From: Microbacterium sp. Leaf288
GTDB taxonomy: Bacteria; Actinomycetota; Actinomycetes; Actinomycetales; Microbacteriaceae
Reading direction: 5' to 3'
Assembly: GCF_001422925.1 (NCBI RefSeq)
Contig: NZ_LMNI01000010.1
Coordinates: 540,778 to 604,777 of the forward strand
Length of the DNA stretch: 64,000 nt
The number at the start of each line of letters is the position of its first letter. Positions within the stretch are counted from its first letter, which is position 1. The translations under genes and the position numbers were made by a program. Positions 29,236 through 37,363 of the stretch are shown piece after piece. The notes beneath the pieces were generated by a model. The model worked only from the letters and a program-made list of their open reading frames with translations. It made no database searches and was not told the DNA's origin.

Positions 29236-29880
29236 ATGAACCCCACAGCAACCGCCCCTGCGAGATCACGGCGCGCGCTCCGCGCCGTGCTCGTGTCGCT
29301 GCTCATCGGCGCCCTCGCGATCGCCGGTGCCGCGGTATATCGGTCGGCGTCGGCCACCGTGCCGACGGGCAGCATCGCCGAAGGTGCGTCGCTCGCCGAC
29401 GTGCCGCCGCCTCTCGACGGCGCGGTCACCGAGGAAGACGGGCTGCTTCCCTCCGGTGCGACGGCGTTCGACGAGGCCTACCCGGGCATCGCGGGTCTGT
29501 CGCACGGTCTGCGAGATGCGCTGCAGCGCGCGTCGCACGATGCGGCCGCCGCCGACATCATCGTCCTTGTCAACAGCGGCTGGCGTTCCGCGGAGTACCA
29601 GGACCGGCTGCTGCAGGAGGCCGTGTCTCACTACGGCTCGGCGGAGGAGGCCGCTCGCTGGGTGGCGTCGTCCGCAACCTCGGCCCATGTGGCGGGCGAC
29701 GCGGTCGATGTCGGTTCGTACGACGCCGTGGACTGGCTGACGGCGAATGGCGCCGCCTACGGGCTCTGCCAGACGTACGGGAACGAGTCCTGGCATTTCG
29801 AGCTGCGTCCCGAAGCGATCGATCACGGCTGTCCGGCGCCCTACGCCGACCCGGCCCACGACCCGCGCATGCACGGGTGA
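29236..29880 (+). CDS. VanY-type D-alanyl-D-alanine carboxypeptidase, membrane anchored
   Basis: 214 residues from ATG 29236, preceded by GGGAG. An N-terminal basic/hydrophobic anchor (residues 12-38) precedes the peptidase domain. The zinc site is readable as SGWRSAEYQ, SAHVAGDAVDVGSYD (His and Asp ligands) and NESWHFEL (base glutamate absent from the classic E-x-W-H spacing but ESWH retained). Such enzymes trim the terminal D-alanine of peptidoglycan stems. It is divergent from the two-component pair and probably controlled by it. The domain is intact. Confidence 0.88.
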   Translation: MNPTATAPARSRRALRAVLVSLLIGALAIAGAAVYRSASATVPTGSIAEGASLADVPPPLDGAVTEEDGLLPSGATAFDEAYPGIAGLSHGLRDALQRASHDAAAADIIVLVNSGWRSAEYQDRLLQEAVSHYGSAEEAARWVASSATSAHVAGDAVDVGSYDAVDWLTANGAAYGLCQTYGNESWHFELRPEAIDHGCPAPYADPAHDPRMHG

Positions 29881-29911
29881 CGGCAAGCGCCGAGATCCCC
29901 GCGAAAACCGA

Positions 29912-29936
29912 AAGGCCGCCCTGATCGGGCGGCCTT
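29912..29936 (-). terminator. Terminator of the original tRNA-Ala gene
   Basis: AAGGCCGCCC (29912-29921), 5-nt loop, GGGCGGCCTT (29927-29936). On the minus strand the stem is followed by TTTCGGTTTTCG. It sits on the chromosomal side just after the left tRNA copy, so this side kept the native 3' flank. Confidence 0.8.
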
Positions 29937-29939
29937 GTC

Positions 29940-30019
29940 GGTGGACCTGAGGGGACTCGAACCCCTGACCCCCTGCATGCCATGCAGGTGCGCTACCAGC
30001 TGCGCCACAGGCCCGGATG
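29940..30019. repeat. Left 80-bp attachment direct repeat
   Basis: Identical base for base to 53208-53287. It covers the whole tRNA-Ala, two bases beyond its 3' end and five beyond its 5' end. Confidence 0.92.
29942..30014 (-). tRNA. tRNA-Ala (anticodon GGC), left copy
   Basis: 73 nt with a complete cloverleaf: acceptor GGGCCTG/CAGGTCC carrying the G3-U70 pair that identifies alanine tRNAs, anticodon stem CCTGC/GCAGG with loop ATGGCAT (anticodon GGC), T-arm AGGGG-TTCGAGT-CCCCT. The 3' end reads A73 then CCG, so CCA is not encoded. Its downstream flank is the native chromosomal terminator, while its upstream flank (30020 onward) is island DNA, so its promoter would have to come from the island. 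Confidence 0.95.
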
Positions 30020-30122
30020 GTCTCGCATGTTCCCAAAACCCCTGGAATCGCGCCATTCGACTTCACTCCAGTGGTGATGACTGCCAGCATACGCGATCGG
30101 CGTTCGAAGCTTCTGGATGGTA

Positions 30123-30138
30123 CTCGAGGGCCCTCGAG
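30123..30138. repeat. 16-bp perfect palindrome near left end
   Basis: CTCGAGGGCCCTCGAG lies about 100 bp inside the left attachment repeat and 11 bp before the 17-bp end motif. A protein-binding role at the element end is possible but unproven. Confidence 0.6.
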
Positions 30139-30149
30139 GTATCTCAACC

Positions 30150-30166
30150 GTCCAGTAAATGACTAC
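30150..30166 (+). repeat. 17-bp end motif, left copy
   Basis: GTCCAGTAAATGACTAC matches 53134-53150 (GTCCAGTAAACGACTAC) at 16 of 17 bases in the same orientation. It is a candidate arm-type site for the integrase or excisionase. Confidence 0.55.
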
Positions 30167-30251
30167 AACTCGATTTGTTCGTCTGCACACAACGATTCCC
30201 CGCGCCGCCACATTTCCTGACGGTCTTCAGCACGCCGCGCGAGAGTCATCA

Positions 30252-30371
30252 GTGGCTCCCGTAGACCAACATCGCATCCTTGATGCTGACGTGGATCTGA
30301 TCCAACACCATGTCATGAACCCGATCTCGGTTCTCAACTCTTCCCTCGCAGTCGACGCTGGCCGGGAGTAA
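30252..30371 (+). CDS. Possible small ORF, 39 residues
   Basis: GTG 30252 opens a 39-residue frame (VAPVDQHRILDADVDLI at the start) that ends in TAATG, where its stop overlaps the ATG of the next small frame. That coupling is the main reason to list it; no motif is recognisable. The in-frame ATG 30159 is an alternative start. Apart from these two small frames and the end motifs I see nothing coding in 30020-30540. Confidence 0.25.
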   Translation: MAPVDQHRILDADVDLIQHHVMNPISVLNSSLAVDAGRE

Positions 30372-30544
30372 TGATTGAGCGACGACTGACTTTGCCGCAG
30401 ACCCCATTCACAATCACGGTGGGCGGCGTCGAGTTGTTGCTACACGTTCCTCGGCTTCGTCCTGGGGATGCGTCCGCTATGTTCACACCATCGCAACTCG
30501 GTGCGCAGGTCACGATGGGCGCCGTCGAGCGACGCAGCATCTAA
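30371..30544 (+). CDS. Small ORF of unknown function, 57 residues
   Basis: Begins MIERRLTLPQTPFTITVGGV and ends GAQVTMGAVERRSI, with GGGAG 5 nt before ATG and a stop coupled to the preceding frame (TAATG). The V-G-G-V-E and repeated V-T-x-G-A-V-E pattern suggests a small beta protein. The stop overlaps the convergent nuclease-like gene by 4 bp. No family recognised. Confidence 0.4.
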   Translation: MIERRLTLPQTPFTITVGGVELLLHVPRLRPGDASAMFTPSQLGAQVTMGAVERRSI

Positions 30545-31521
30545 TGCGGCAGAAGTCTCAGCCGGCCGGCTAAGTCGACTTCGTAGACTTCAAGACTTGC
30601 CGCCTCGACCACATCGTTTTCAGCGAGGTGTTGAAGGACGGTGGCGAGTCGGTCGTGGAACCGTTCCGGGATGCCTCGCTGGATGGCGAGCAAGGGGCGC
30701 ACGGATGGGTGGTCTCCGATCGCTGCCTCGGGGGTGAGTAGTCCGATGGCGCGTCGTTGGTCGGCCACGCCTCGGAGGATCTCGACGGCTGCACCATCCG
30801 CGGCGAGCCAGCGTGACAGCAACCGCGCGTACACGATCACTTGCAGGGGCGCCCACGCTATGGTCGACGCGTTCCGAGGCTTGACCTCGATAGCGAGCAG
30901 GTCTCCGGCCCCGTCGACGGCGATCAGGTCGGCCTCGCCGCCCAGCCGTTCGGGTGCCGCCCCGGGTACGGGTGCTGACTTCGCCAGCGCGAGGAGGTCT
31001 GCGCCGGCTTCGCTGAGGATGCGGCGTCGGGTGGGGTCGTCTCGGAACTGGAGGATGAACTCGCGGTCGAGCATCGACCTCTCAAGCGAGTCGTACGACG
31101 ACACTGCGGACTGAACAGCGCCCTCGACGCCCGCCGACCCGCCCGCGACCGGTGGGATCACTCGGTCGAGGTACAGCCCCAGTGAATCCAGCACGGGGCG
31201 AAGTTCGCGGAAGGCGACCGAGGCAGATCCGATTTCATCGAAGCCGCTCTGTGTGCCGCGGGTCCTATGCCCAGCGAACCGCACTGCGGATAGTCCGTCC
31301 CTGTGGACGTCGAGCACCTTCTCCGTTCCGACGTACAGGGTCGCCCGTTGCGCGTCTGTCTTGATGTCGCGCCTGAACTGAAGGTCGATCGGGTAGGGCG
31401 CCTTTCGGGCGTACTCGGCGAGAACCGACAGGTCACCGCCTGGGACGAAGAGCGACAAGAAGTCGTCGGAGACGCGACGGTCGTAGCGAAGTTCGAGATG
31501 CTCAGGCCACCGCTTGCTCAC
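30541..31521 (-). CDS. PD-(D/E)XK nuclease-like protein
   Basis: 326 residues from GTG 31521. The nuclease signature is readable as E196/D198 in GEADLIAV and E212-x-K214 in LLAIEVKP, with the usual following helix (LQVIVYARLLSRWL). The N-terminal 190 residues (SDDFLSLFVPGGDLSVLAEYARKAPYPIDLQFR) match nothing I recognise. The start overlaps the upstream MBL-fold stop by 4 bp (GTGA), so the two were one operon. Likely a DNA-cutting or DNA-binding component of a defence or repair system; which one cannot be read. The gene looks intact. Confidence 0.65.
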   Translation of the reverse strand: MSKRWPEHLELRYDRRVSDDFLSLFVPGGDLSVLAEYARKAPYPIDLQFRRDIKTDAQRATLYVGTEKVLDVHRDGLSAVRFAGHRTRGTQSGFDEIGSASVAFRELRPVLDSLGLYLDRVIPPVAGGSAGVEGAVQSAVSSYDSLERSMLDREFILQFRDDPTRRRILSEAGADLLALAKSAPVPGAAPERLGGEADLIAVDGAGDLLAIEVKPRNASTIAWAPLQVIVYARLLSRWLAADGAAVEILRGVADQRRAIGLLTPEAAIGDHPSVRPLLAIQRGIPERFHDRLATVLQHLAENDVVEAASLEVYEVDLAGRLRLLPH

Positions 31522-31800
31522 ACCGCCCACCAGGTGCCCTCCATTTCGATTCCGACCACGGTATCGAAATGGGAGGCATACAGGTGTGGCGCGTCTGTGT
31601 GGATCGGTACCAACCGATCCGCGGCGATCGCACGCTCCAACCTCCTGAGATCTGCCGGGCTGGCATGTCCTGAGGTGTGGTGGTGGATGAAGCGGACGCC
31701 CGCCTTCTCCAGTGCGCCGACCATTCGGGAGTTGGCTGGTGAGTCGAGGTACCCGTCCCACATCGACCAAACGACGCACCCACCTGCCAGAGTGTCGGAG
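31518..31800 (-). pseudogene. C-terminal remnant of an MBL-fold hydrolase
   Basis: About 90 residues remain: VVWSMWDGYLDSP, VRFIHHHTSGHASPADLRRLERAI and LVPIHTDAPHLYASHF form the C-terminal part of metallo-beta-lactamase-fold nucleases, with the S-G-H-A and P-I-H-T histidines. The N-terminal half with the HxHxDH metal site is absent. Upstream codons continue only as antisense of the opposite remnant. The 5' end was lost at about 31780-31810, the same point where the UvrD remnant begins. The stop overlaps the nuclease gene start. Confidence 0.6.
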
Positions 31801-32696
31801 CGCACCCATCGCTCTTCTATGTTGCGGTCACGCGCGCACGAGACTGGGTCGCGCTCTCCTCGCACGGGCGGGTGACGAAGAACGCCGTGCCGGTCTCGCC
31901 CTACCTGTCGGCCTCGCGCAATATCGCGGGTGCGGGTGGCTTTGCGGAGTCCGTCGACGCGAAGACTGTCGAAGTGCCAGATCTCCAGGTGTCGTACAGC
32001 GACGTCGCCGCCTATCTTCGCTGCGGTCGTAGCTATCTTCTTCGGACGCGACTCGGCTTCCTCCCACCCGTCAGCGACGAGCTCGGCTACGGCAATGCCG
32101 TGCACCACGTCATGCGAGTGATCGCCGAACGGACGAAGGCCGAAGGTGTGCTTCCGTCGGCTGCGGAGATCGACAGCCTGATCGATTCGGACTTCTTCCT
32201 GCCCTTCGCGAACAAGCCCGCGCACAAGCAGATGAAGGATCGGGCACGGGCACTCGTCCAGTCCTACGTGGACACTTATCCCGACGAGTTCCTGCGGACG
32301 TGGGCAACCGAGCGGCCGTTCGAGCTCTACCTCGACGGAATCGTGGTCTCGGGCCGCGCGGATGTCATCTACGACGAGCATGACGGCATCCCGGAGAATC
32401 TCGCCATCGTCGACTACAAGACGGCGACCGGGCCGGAGGTCGAGCCGCTGCAGCTGCAGATCTATGCCGACGCGGGCCGGCGCGAAGGTCTCACGGTGGC
32501 GGCGGCGTTCGTGCACGACATGGGGAAGGCCACCCGCCACTCGGTCGATGTCGGGGATGCCGCCGTGCAGGGAGCCGAAGCACAAGTGGAAATGGCAGCT
32601 CAGGGACTGCGGTCGCTGTCTTTCGCAGCGTCACCGTCGAAGGACAAGTGCAAACACTGCGATGTCCGCCTGCTGTGTCGCGACGCGGCCGTGTGA
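31800..32696 (+). pseudogene. C-terminal remnant of a UvrD-type helicase with PD-(D/E)XK nuclease domain
   Basis: The open frame begins after a stop near 31740. Conserved sequence starts at SLFYVAVTRARDW, which is helicase motif VI of the UvrD/Rep family, then continues into a RecB-like nuclease: SYSDVAAYLRCGRSYLLR, GNAVHHVMRVI (H), ADVIYDEHD (D), IVDYKT (D-x-K), QLQIYADAGRREG, and the terminal cysteines CKHCDVRLLC of an iron-sulfur type. GTG 31872 could start a 274-residue protein consisting of the nuclease alone. All of helicase motifs I-V is missing. Confidence 0.65.
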
Positions 32697-32780
32697 CGAG
32701 ATCTGTCCCGAATTGCCCATGCTGTGCCGCTGTCCTCCTGCGCCGCTATGGTGTGACGCGGGAATGCTGGGGGTCTGCAA

Positions 32781-35700
32781 GTGGTAACCAATGAGGGTTT
32801 CGACCAGTGGGAGCGCGAGTGGCGCAATCGACTGGTGGGGCGGTCTCTTGTCGCGGAAGCGGAAGTCGACCCGGATACTGCCATTCGAGCCTTTCGCATC
32901 CTCGGTCGCAACTGGCTCAATCGTGCGCACGCCGAGGAGCGACAGCGACTCGCCCGTAAGTACCGTGCCGTACTTCTCACCGGCCTCTGCGCGATCGGTT
33001 CACGCCATTACGATGCCGGCACCTACTGGGACCATGTGTGGTCCACAATCGGCATGCCTGGAGACGTCAACAAACAGGCTGAGCTCGCCAATGGCTTTCG
33101 GCACGGACTCACGACGCTCGGACTGTCGCGCTTCACGCTGACCTCTCGGCGAAACGTCGGAGAGGTTCTTCTGCACGGAGGGGTGCCGATCAACAGCGTC
33201 GGCGCTCTGGCAAAGACGCTCGCGCGATGGGACGAGACGAACCCGTCGGGCGACGCTAAGAGCTTCGTCGCATGGTTGTCGGGTCTTTCGCAGAAGGTCG
33301 CGATCACGCGGGGCATCGACGTACCCACCTGGCTGTTCATCACCGAGACGGGTGAGATCGCGGCCGACTTCATAGACCGCTGCTTGATCGCCATAGATCA
33401 TGTCGCTGGGGCCACCAGCGAGGATCCCGCACTTCCGAGTGCCGTCCTCGACGAGATCGCGCTGGCCTTGGCGGGCGCCGACACACGGCGGGGCCGGGGT
33501 GCACGTGAACGTCGAGCGATCGACGTCGCGCCCAGCCTCGTGTTCTCCGCGCAGCGCGTGCAGGTTCGATTGCCACCGCTGGAGGCTCAAACCGAGAGCG
33601 ACATTCAGTGGATCGTGACCGTCGACGGAACCAGCCAGCGCGTCGAGTCCCCCGCGCCGTGGCCGGGCGATCCCGTGACGCCCAAGTTTGTGCCCGTTCG
33701 GGCGCCGGCCAGGCGCGCGGTCGTCTCCGTCGTGCCTTCAGAGCAGGCCTGGGAGCTCGACCTCATCGATGCTGACGACCCCCTCTTGGTGTTCGACTAC
33801 GGCACGCAGCAGCTGATCCCCTCTCGCAATTCACTTTCGCGCGGTCGAGTGTGGGTGGCCTTCCCGAGCGAGTCCGCATCGACGGCGGAATACCTGCTGG
33901 AATGTGAAGGCAACTTCGTGGTGTTGGAGAAGGCAAGCACACCAAGCGGCTGGGACGGCTGGGAATTCGCGAGCATCGATCTGTCTGACGCGACGCGCGT
34001 GCGACTGCGAGGGTCCGACCGTTGGCGGTATGTCTCCACGACACGGCGTCCTCGCCTCATCGACGGCTCCACTGTGCCCTTTATCGAGACGCTTGACGGT
34101 CGAGCGGTTCTCGCTGAGAAGCCCCTGCTCGAGCTCCCGGGAACAGGCGGAGAGGCCACGATGACGTGGCTTGTCTCGGTGGCGACATCCGAGGGCGAAG
34201 TGCTCTCGACGGATGACTACGACGTCGGCGCCGGCACGATGACCGTGCGTCTCTGGGGTTCGACCAACGAGAGCCCACTCGGCGATTTCATCGTCAACGT
34301 ACGAGGACCGCTCGGCCGCGGAGCGACTCTCCGGGTGGCGATAGCCGATGGCTTCTCGGCGGTCGCATCGACCGACTTCCGGTGGATGCGACCAGATGGC
34401 AGAGGGCTCGACAGCGCCGAGCTCACGATCCGCTCGGGTGCGATCGAACATGAGGAACTCGTCGTGTCGTTCACCGCCGAGAGATGGCGCAGAGCGCGCA
34501 CTCTGCGTGCGGGCACGAACGCACTGGAGATCAGTGCGAAGCTGCCGTCGATGGCTGTAGGCGCTGCCGGAACTGCATTCAGGTCGCGGTCGGGAGGTCC
34601 CATTCCGCTCGACCTGGAATCTCTCGTCGGCACGACACTGCGCGTCGACGTTCCGCCGGGCACATGGGGAGCGCAGCTTGGGGCGGTGGCGAGCGGCGAA
34701 TTCGTGCAGGCCATCAACGCGTCGCAGGCCGGAGGCGCCGCATCATTTTCGCTGGCGCAGCTGAGCGACACACTCGAGACTCATCGCTTCGCTCAGCTGC
34801 GGCTCATCCTCGGCGACCGCTCCGTCCCTGTGGCATATGTGCGACCCGGACAGCTAACGTCGGCAGCATCCGTCGACGATGGCGTTCTCGCGCTCGAGAA
34901 CGCCATGCCCGTCGAGGGACTGATGGCACTCGCTTACCCGAAGTACGCCCCGTGGCGAGCGCCCGCTTCGATCCAGTTTCCGCCGGGCACCGTCGCCGTC
35001 GCGTTGCCCGAAGAGGTCCTGAGGGAGGGAGCGGCAACCTTCGTGGTCTCCGTCGCCAACCCATGGGTGCCGTTCGAGGCACCGGCTCTGCCCGACTGGT
35101 CGACCCGCAACGCGTTCGTCACGGAATGGGGCGAGGTCAGCGAGCCGGACGATCCGCGAGAACGCGGTTTCCGGTCGTGGCTAGCCACCGGATCCCCGTG
35201 TCCTTCGACACCCGAGAGCCTCCCGATCGCCCTCAAGATCTACACTCTCGTTCCACGGGTCGCCAAGCGGATCGACATCGACCGGCTGCGGAGCGAGCTA
35301 GCCGAAGCCGTCCGCTCGAATCGCGAGCAGGTCGTCGACGCAGTCCTGCGCGCCGAGTCAGATGCGAACGACCTCTTCCGTCTTTTCGTCGAAGCGGATG
35401 TCGTCACCGTCCCTCGCGAGGCGTGGGAGTCGTCGGATCTGCTGTGGTCGTTCAGTCCTGCGCTCGGGATCGTCGCAGACACCGACGAGCACGCGGGACC
35501 GCACCGGGATCAGTTGCGCGACAACCTCAGCAAGTACGTCGGCGAGTCCGCCATCGACATCCTTGATGCGGGGACTGATCCCTACGCGGCCGTCGGTCGC
35601 TTCGGTCCGCGCGATAGGGTGCTCGATTCGATGCCCCAAGATCGCATCGACGCGATGTGGGCCATCGCGAACGTTCTTCCGCGGGGCCTTCTGGACAAGG

Positions 35701-36065
35701 ACACCCGCGCACAGGCAAGCAAGCTTCTGTTCGACCGGCGCCGAGATAGATCTCTGGACGCTGTCATCGCCGTCTCACGCACCCTGATCACCGAGGCTCG
35801 TACCGCGATTGCGACTGATCTCGGCCCCTCCGCCACCGCACCTCTCGACATACGCATCAGCGATGACGGGTGGATGAACCTCCCGGCACTCTCCCTCGCG
35901 TGTGCGTTCGTTGCGAGGACAGCCTCGCGGGGTGGACCGGCCTGCTCGCGCACATTCGAGAAGTTGAGGAAGGCATACATGCGACTCGCGGACGCCGCGC
36001 CCGATATCGTTCAGCAGGATCTTGGCCTGGCGGAACTGTGGATCACGAGGTGGAGCGAGCAATGA
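32781..36065 (+). CDS. Large protein of unknown function, 1094 residues, paired with a DEAD helicase
   Basis: Starts at GTG 32781 with a GGGGG ribosome site and ends ATGA-overlapping the helicase gene, so the two are coupled. The first 230 residues look helical (EWERDWRNR-like opening, then LARKYRAVLLTGLCAIGSRHY). The middle, about 250-830, is beta-rich with repeated short strands resembling stacked immunoglobulin-like or jelly-roll domains. The last 230 residues are helical again. No membrane segment, signal peptide, Walker or nuclease motif was seen. A large unknown protein followed by a DUF1998-type helicase recalls Druantia type III (DruH-DruE), but I cannot show homology. The frame is intact over 1094 codons. 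Confidence 0.7.
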   Translation: MVTNEGFDQWEREWRNRLVGRSLVAEAEVDPDTAIRAFRILGRNWLNRAHAEERQRLARKYRAVLLTGLCAIGSRHYDAGTYWDHVWSTIGMPGDVNKQAELANGFRHGLTTLGLSRFTLTSRRNVGEVLLHGGVPINSVGALAKTLARWDETNPSGDAKSFVAWLSGLSQKVAITRGIDVPTWLFITETGEIAADFIDRCLIAIDHVAGATSEDPALPSAVLDEIALALAGADTRRGRGARERRAIDVAPSLVFSAQRVQVRLPPLEAQTESDIQWIVTVDGTSQRVESPAPWPGDPVTPKFVPVRAPARRAVVSVVPSEQAWELDLIDADDPLLVFDYGTQQLIPSRNSLSRGRVWVAFPSESASTAEYLLECEGNFVVLEKASTPSGWDGWEFASIDLSDATRVRLRGSDRWRYVSTTRRPRLIDGSTVPFIETLDGRAVLAEKPLLELPGTGGEATMTWLVSVATSEGEVLSTDDYDVGAGTMTVRLWGSTNESPLGDFIVNVRGPLGRGATLRVAIADGFSAVASTDFRWMRPDGRGLDSAELTIRSGAIEHEELVVSFTAERWRRARTLRAGTNALEISAKLPSMAVGAAGTAFRSRSGGPIPLDLESLVGTTLRVDVPPGTWGAQLGAVASGEFVQAINASQAGGAASFSLAQLSDTLETHRFAQLRLILGDRSVPVAYVRPGQLTSAASVDDGVLALENAMPVEGLMALAYPKYAPWRAPASIQFPPGTVAVALPEEVLREGAATFVVSVANPWVPFEAPALPDWSTRNAFVTEWGEVSEPDDPRERGFRSWLATGSPCPSTPESLPIALKIYTLVPRVAKRIDIDRLRSELAEAVRSNREQVVDAVLRAESDANDLFRLFVEADVVTVPREAWESSDLLWSFSPALGIVADTDEHAGPHRDQLRDNLSKYVGESAIDILDAGTDPYAAVGRFGPRDRVLDSMPQDRIDAMWAIANVLPRGLLDKDTRAQASKLLFDRRRDRSLDAVIAVSRTLITEARTAIATDLGPSATAPLDIRISDDGWMNLPALSLACAFVARTASRGGPACSRTFEKLRKAYMRLADAAPDIVQQDLGLAELWITRWSEQ

Positions 36066-37357
36066 CGACAGCGATCGACCCGGTTGCCGTATCGGGAACC
36101 ATCGCCAACGCGTATCGGCGATATCTGCGATCACTCGTGTCCCCCCGAGACCCATCGATTGCGGCAGCCCTCCGCGACGCGATCGATGCGGAGGCTCACC
36201 AGCAGCTCGTGAAGGGCCCGTACCTCGAAGCCACGCCCCCCTTCGTCACGGGCCTGTCTCCGTCCGAACTCATTGAGGAAGGCATCCTCAGCCCGGCATT
36301 CGCGTCCCTCGCCTCCCCGTCCTTCCCGCTCGATCGACCCCTCTATTCGCATCAGGAAGAGTCGATTCGCGCCATCCGCGCGGGCCGAAACGTCGTCGTG
36401 GCGACGGGAACCGGGTCGGGCAAGACGGAAAGCTTCCTGCTGCCGATCGTCGACCGGCTGCTGCGCGAACATGCCGCGGGAACCCTCGGCGCGGGAGTGC
36501 GGGCCATCCTGCTCTACCCGATGAACGCGCTCGCCAACGATCAGCTGAAGCGCCTGCGGTCGCTGCTCGCCGCGACGCCGCAGATCACCTTCGGGCGCTA
36601 CACCGGCGATACAGAGCAGACCACCGAGTGGGCCCGCAAGAAGTTCGGCAAGCAGTTCCCCGGCCAGCCGATGCTGCCGAACGAACTGCTCAGTCGCGAG
36701 CAGATGCGCGCCACTCCCCCGCACTTGCTCCTGACGAACTACGCGATGCTCGAGTACCTGCTGCTCCGCCCGCAGGACATGGAGCTGTTCGCATCGGTGG
36801 GTGGCTCGAGCACGTGGCAGTTCATCGTCGTCGATGAGGCGCACGTCTATGACGGGGCATCCGGCGCTGAAGTGGGGTTCCTCCTGCGCAGGCTCCGCGA
36901 GCGAGTCTCTGGGAGCGCACCGCTGCAGGCGATCGCCACCAGCGCGACGGTTGGCACCGACGCGGCGCGTGCCGCGCGCTTCGCATCGGACCTGTTCGGG
37001 CTCCCCTTCGCCTCGGGTGAGCAGGGTCCGGCGGATGTCATCTCGGCCCGCCGAGTCCGATACGACGACATACCGACATGGGGAGAATTCACCACCGAGG
37101 AACTCGACCTGGACTCTCCCGAGGCGCTGCTCGGCGCCGCCCAGCGTCACGGCAGCAACGACCCCGCCCTGCCCGCGCTCTTCGCCAGCATCACGATCTG
37201 GTCGCTGCTCTACAGCCTCGCCATCTTCCTCATCGGCTGCCTGATCCTGTGGCTGATCATCTACACGTCCGTGCGCGCCGCGCTCTCATCCCACCGGCGC
37301 GTGCAGGCCGAAGACGCTGCTTTCGCCAAGGGCATCGCCGCGCAGCGTCACAACTGA
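36062..37357 (+). CDS. Truncated DEAD/DEAH helicase (DUF1998 type) fused to a membrane tail
   Basis: 431 residues. Residues about 90-370 are a DEAD-family motor: Q-like LYSHQEESIRAI, Walker A TGTGSGKTESF, motif Ia LYPMNALANDQLKRLR, FGRYTGDT, LLTNYAMLEYLLLRP, DEAH box VVDEAHVYDG, SAT motif ATSATVG. This is domain 1 only; helicases of this sort have well over 1000 residues, with domain 2 and a DUF1998 zinc region, and none of that follows. After ALPALFASI the chain changes to WSLLYSLAIFLIGCLILWLIIYT plus a charged tail, one membrane helix. The join is in frame. It is probably non-functional as a helicase. Confidence 0.75.
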   Translation: MTTAIDPVAVSGTIANAYRRYLRSLVSPRDPSIAAALRDAIDAEAHQQLVKGPYLEATPPFVTGLSPSELIEEGILSPAFASLASPSFPLDRPLYSHQEESIRAIRAGRNVVVATGTGSGKTESFLLPIVDRLLREHAAGTLGAGVRAILLYPMNALANDQLKRLRSLLAATPQITFGRYTGDTEQTTEWARKKFGKQFPGQPMLPNELLSREQMRATPPHLLLTNYAMLEYLLLRPQDMELFASVGGSSTWQFIVVDEAHVYDGASGAEVGFLLRRLRERVSGSAPLQAIATSATVGTDAARAARFASDLFGLPFASGEQGPADVISARRVRYDDIPTWGEFTTEELDLDSPEALLGAAQRHGSNDPALPALFASITIWSLLYSLAIFLIGCLILWLIIYTSVRAALSSHRRVQAEDAAFAKGIAAQRHN

Positions 37358-37363
37358 GCTGCG

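Noticed and set aside
31518..32585. Full-length 355-residue MBL-fold protein
   Set aside because: Only the last 90 or so residues look like an MBL fold; the rest is antisense of the nuclease remnant.
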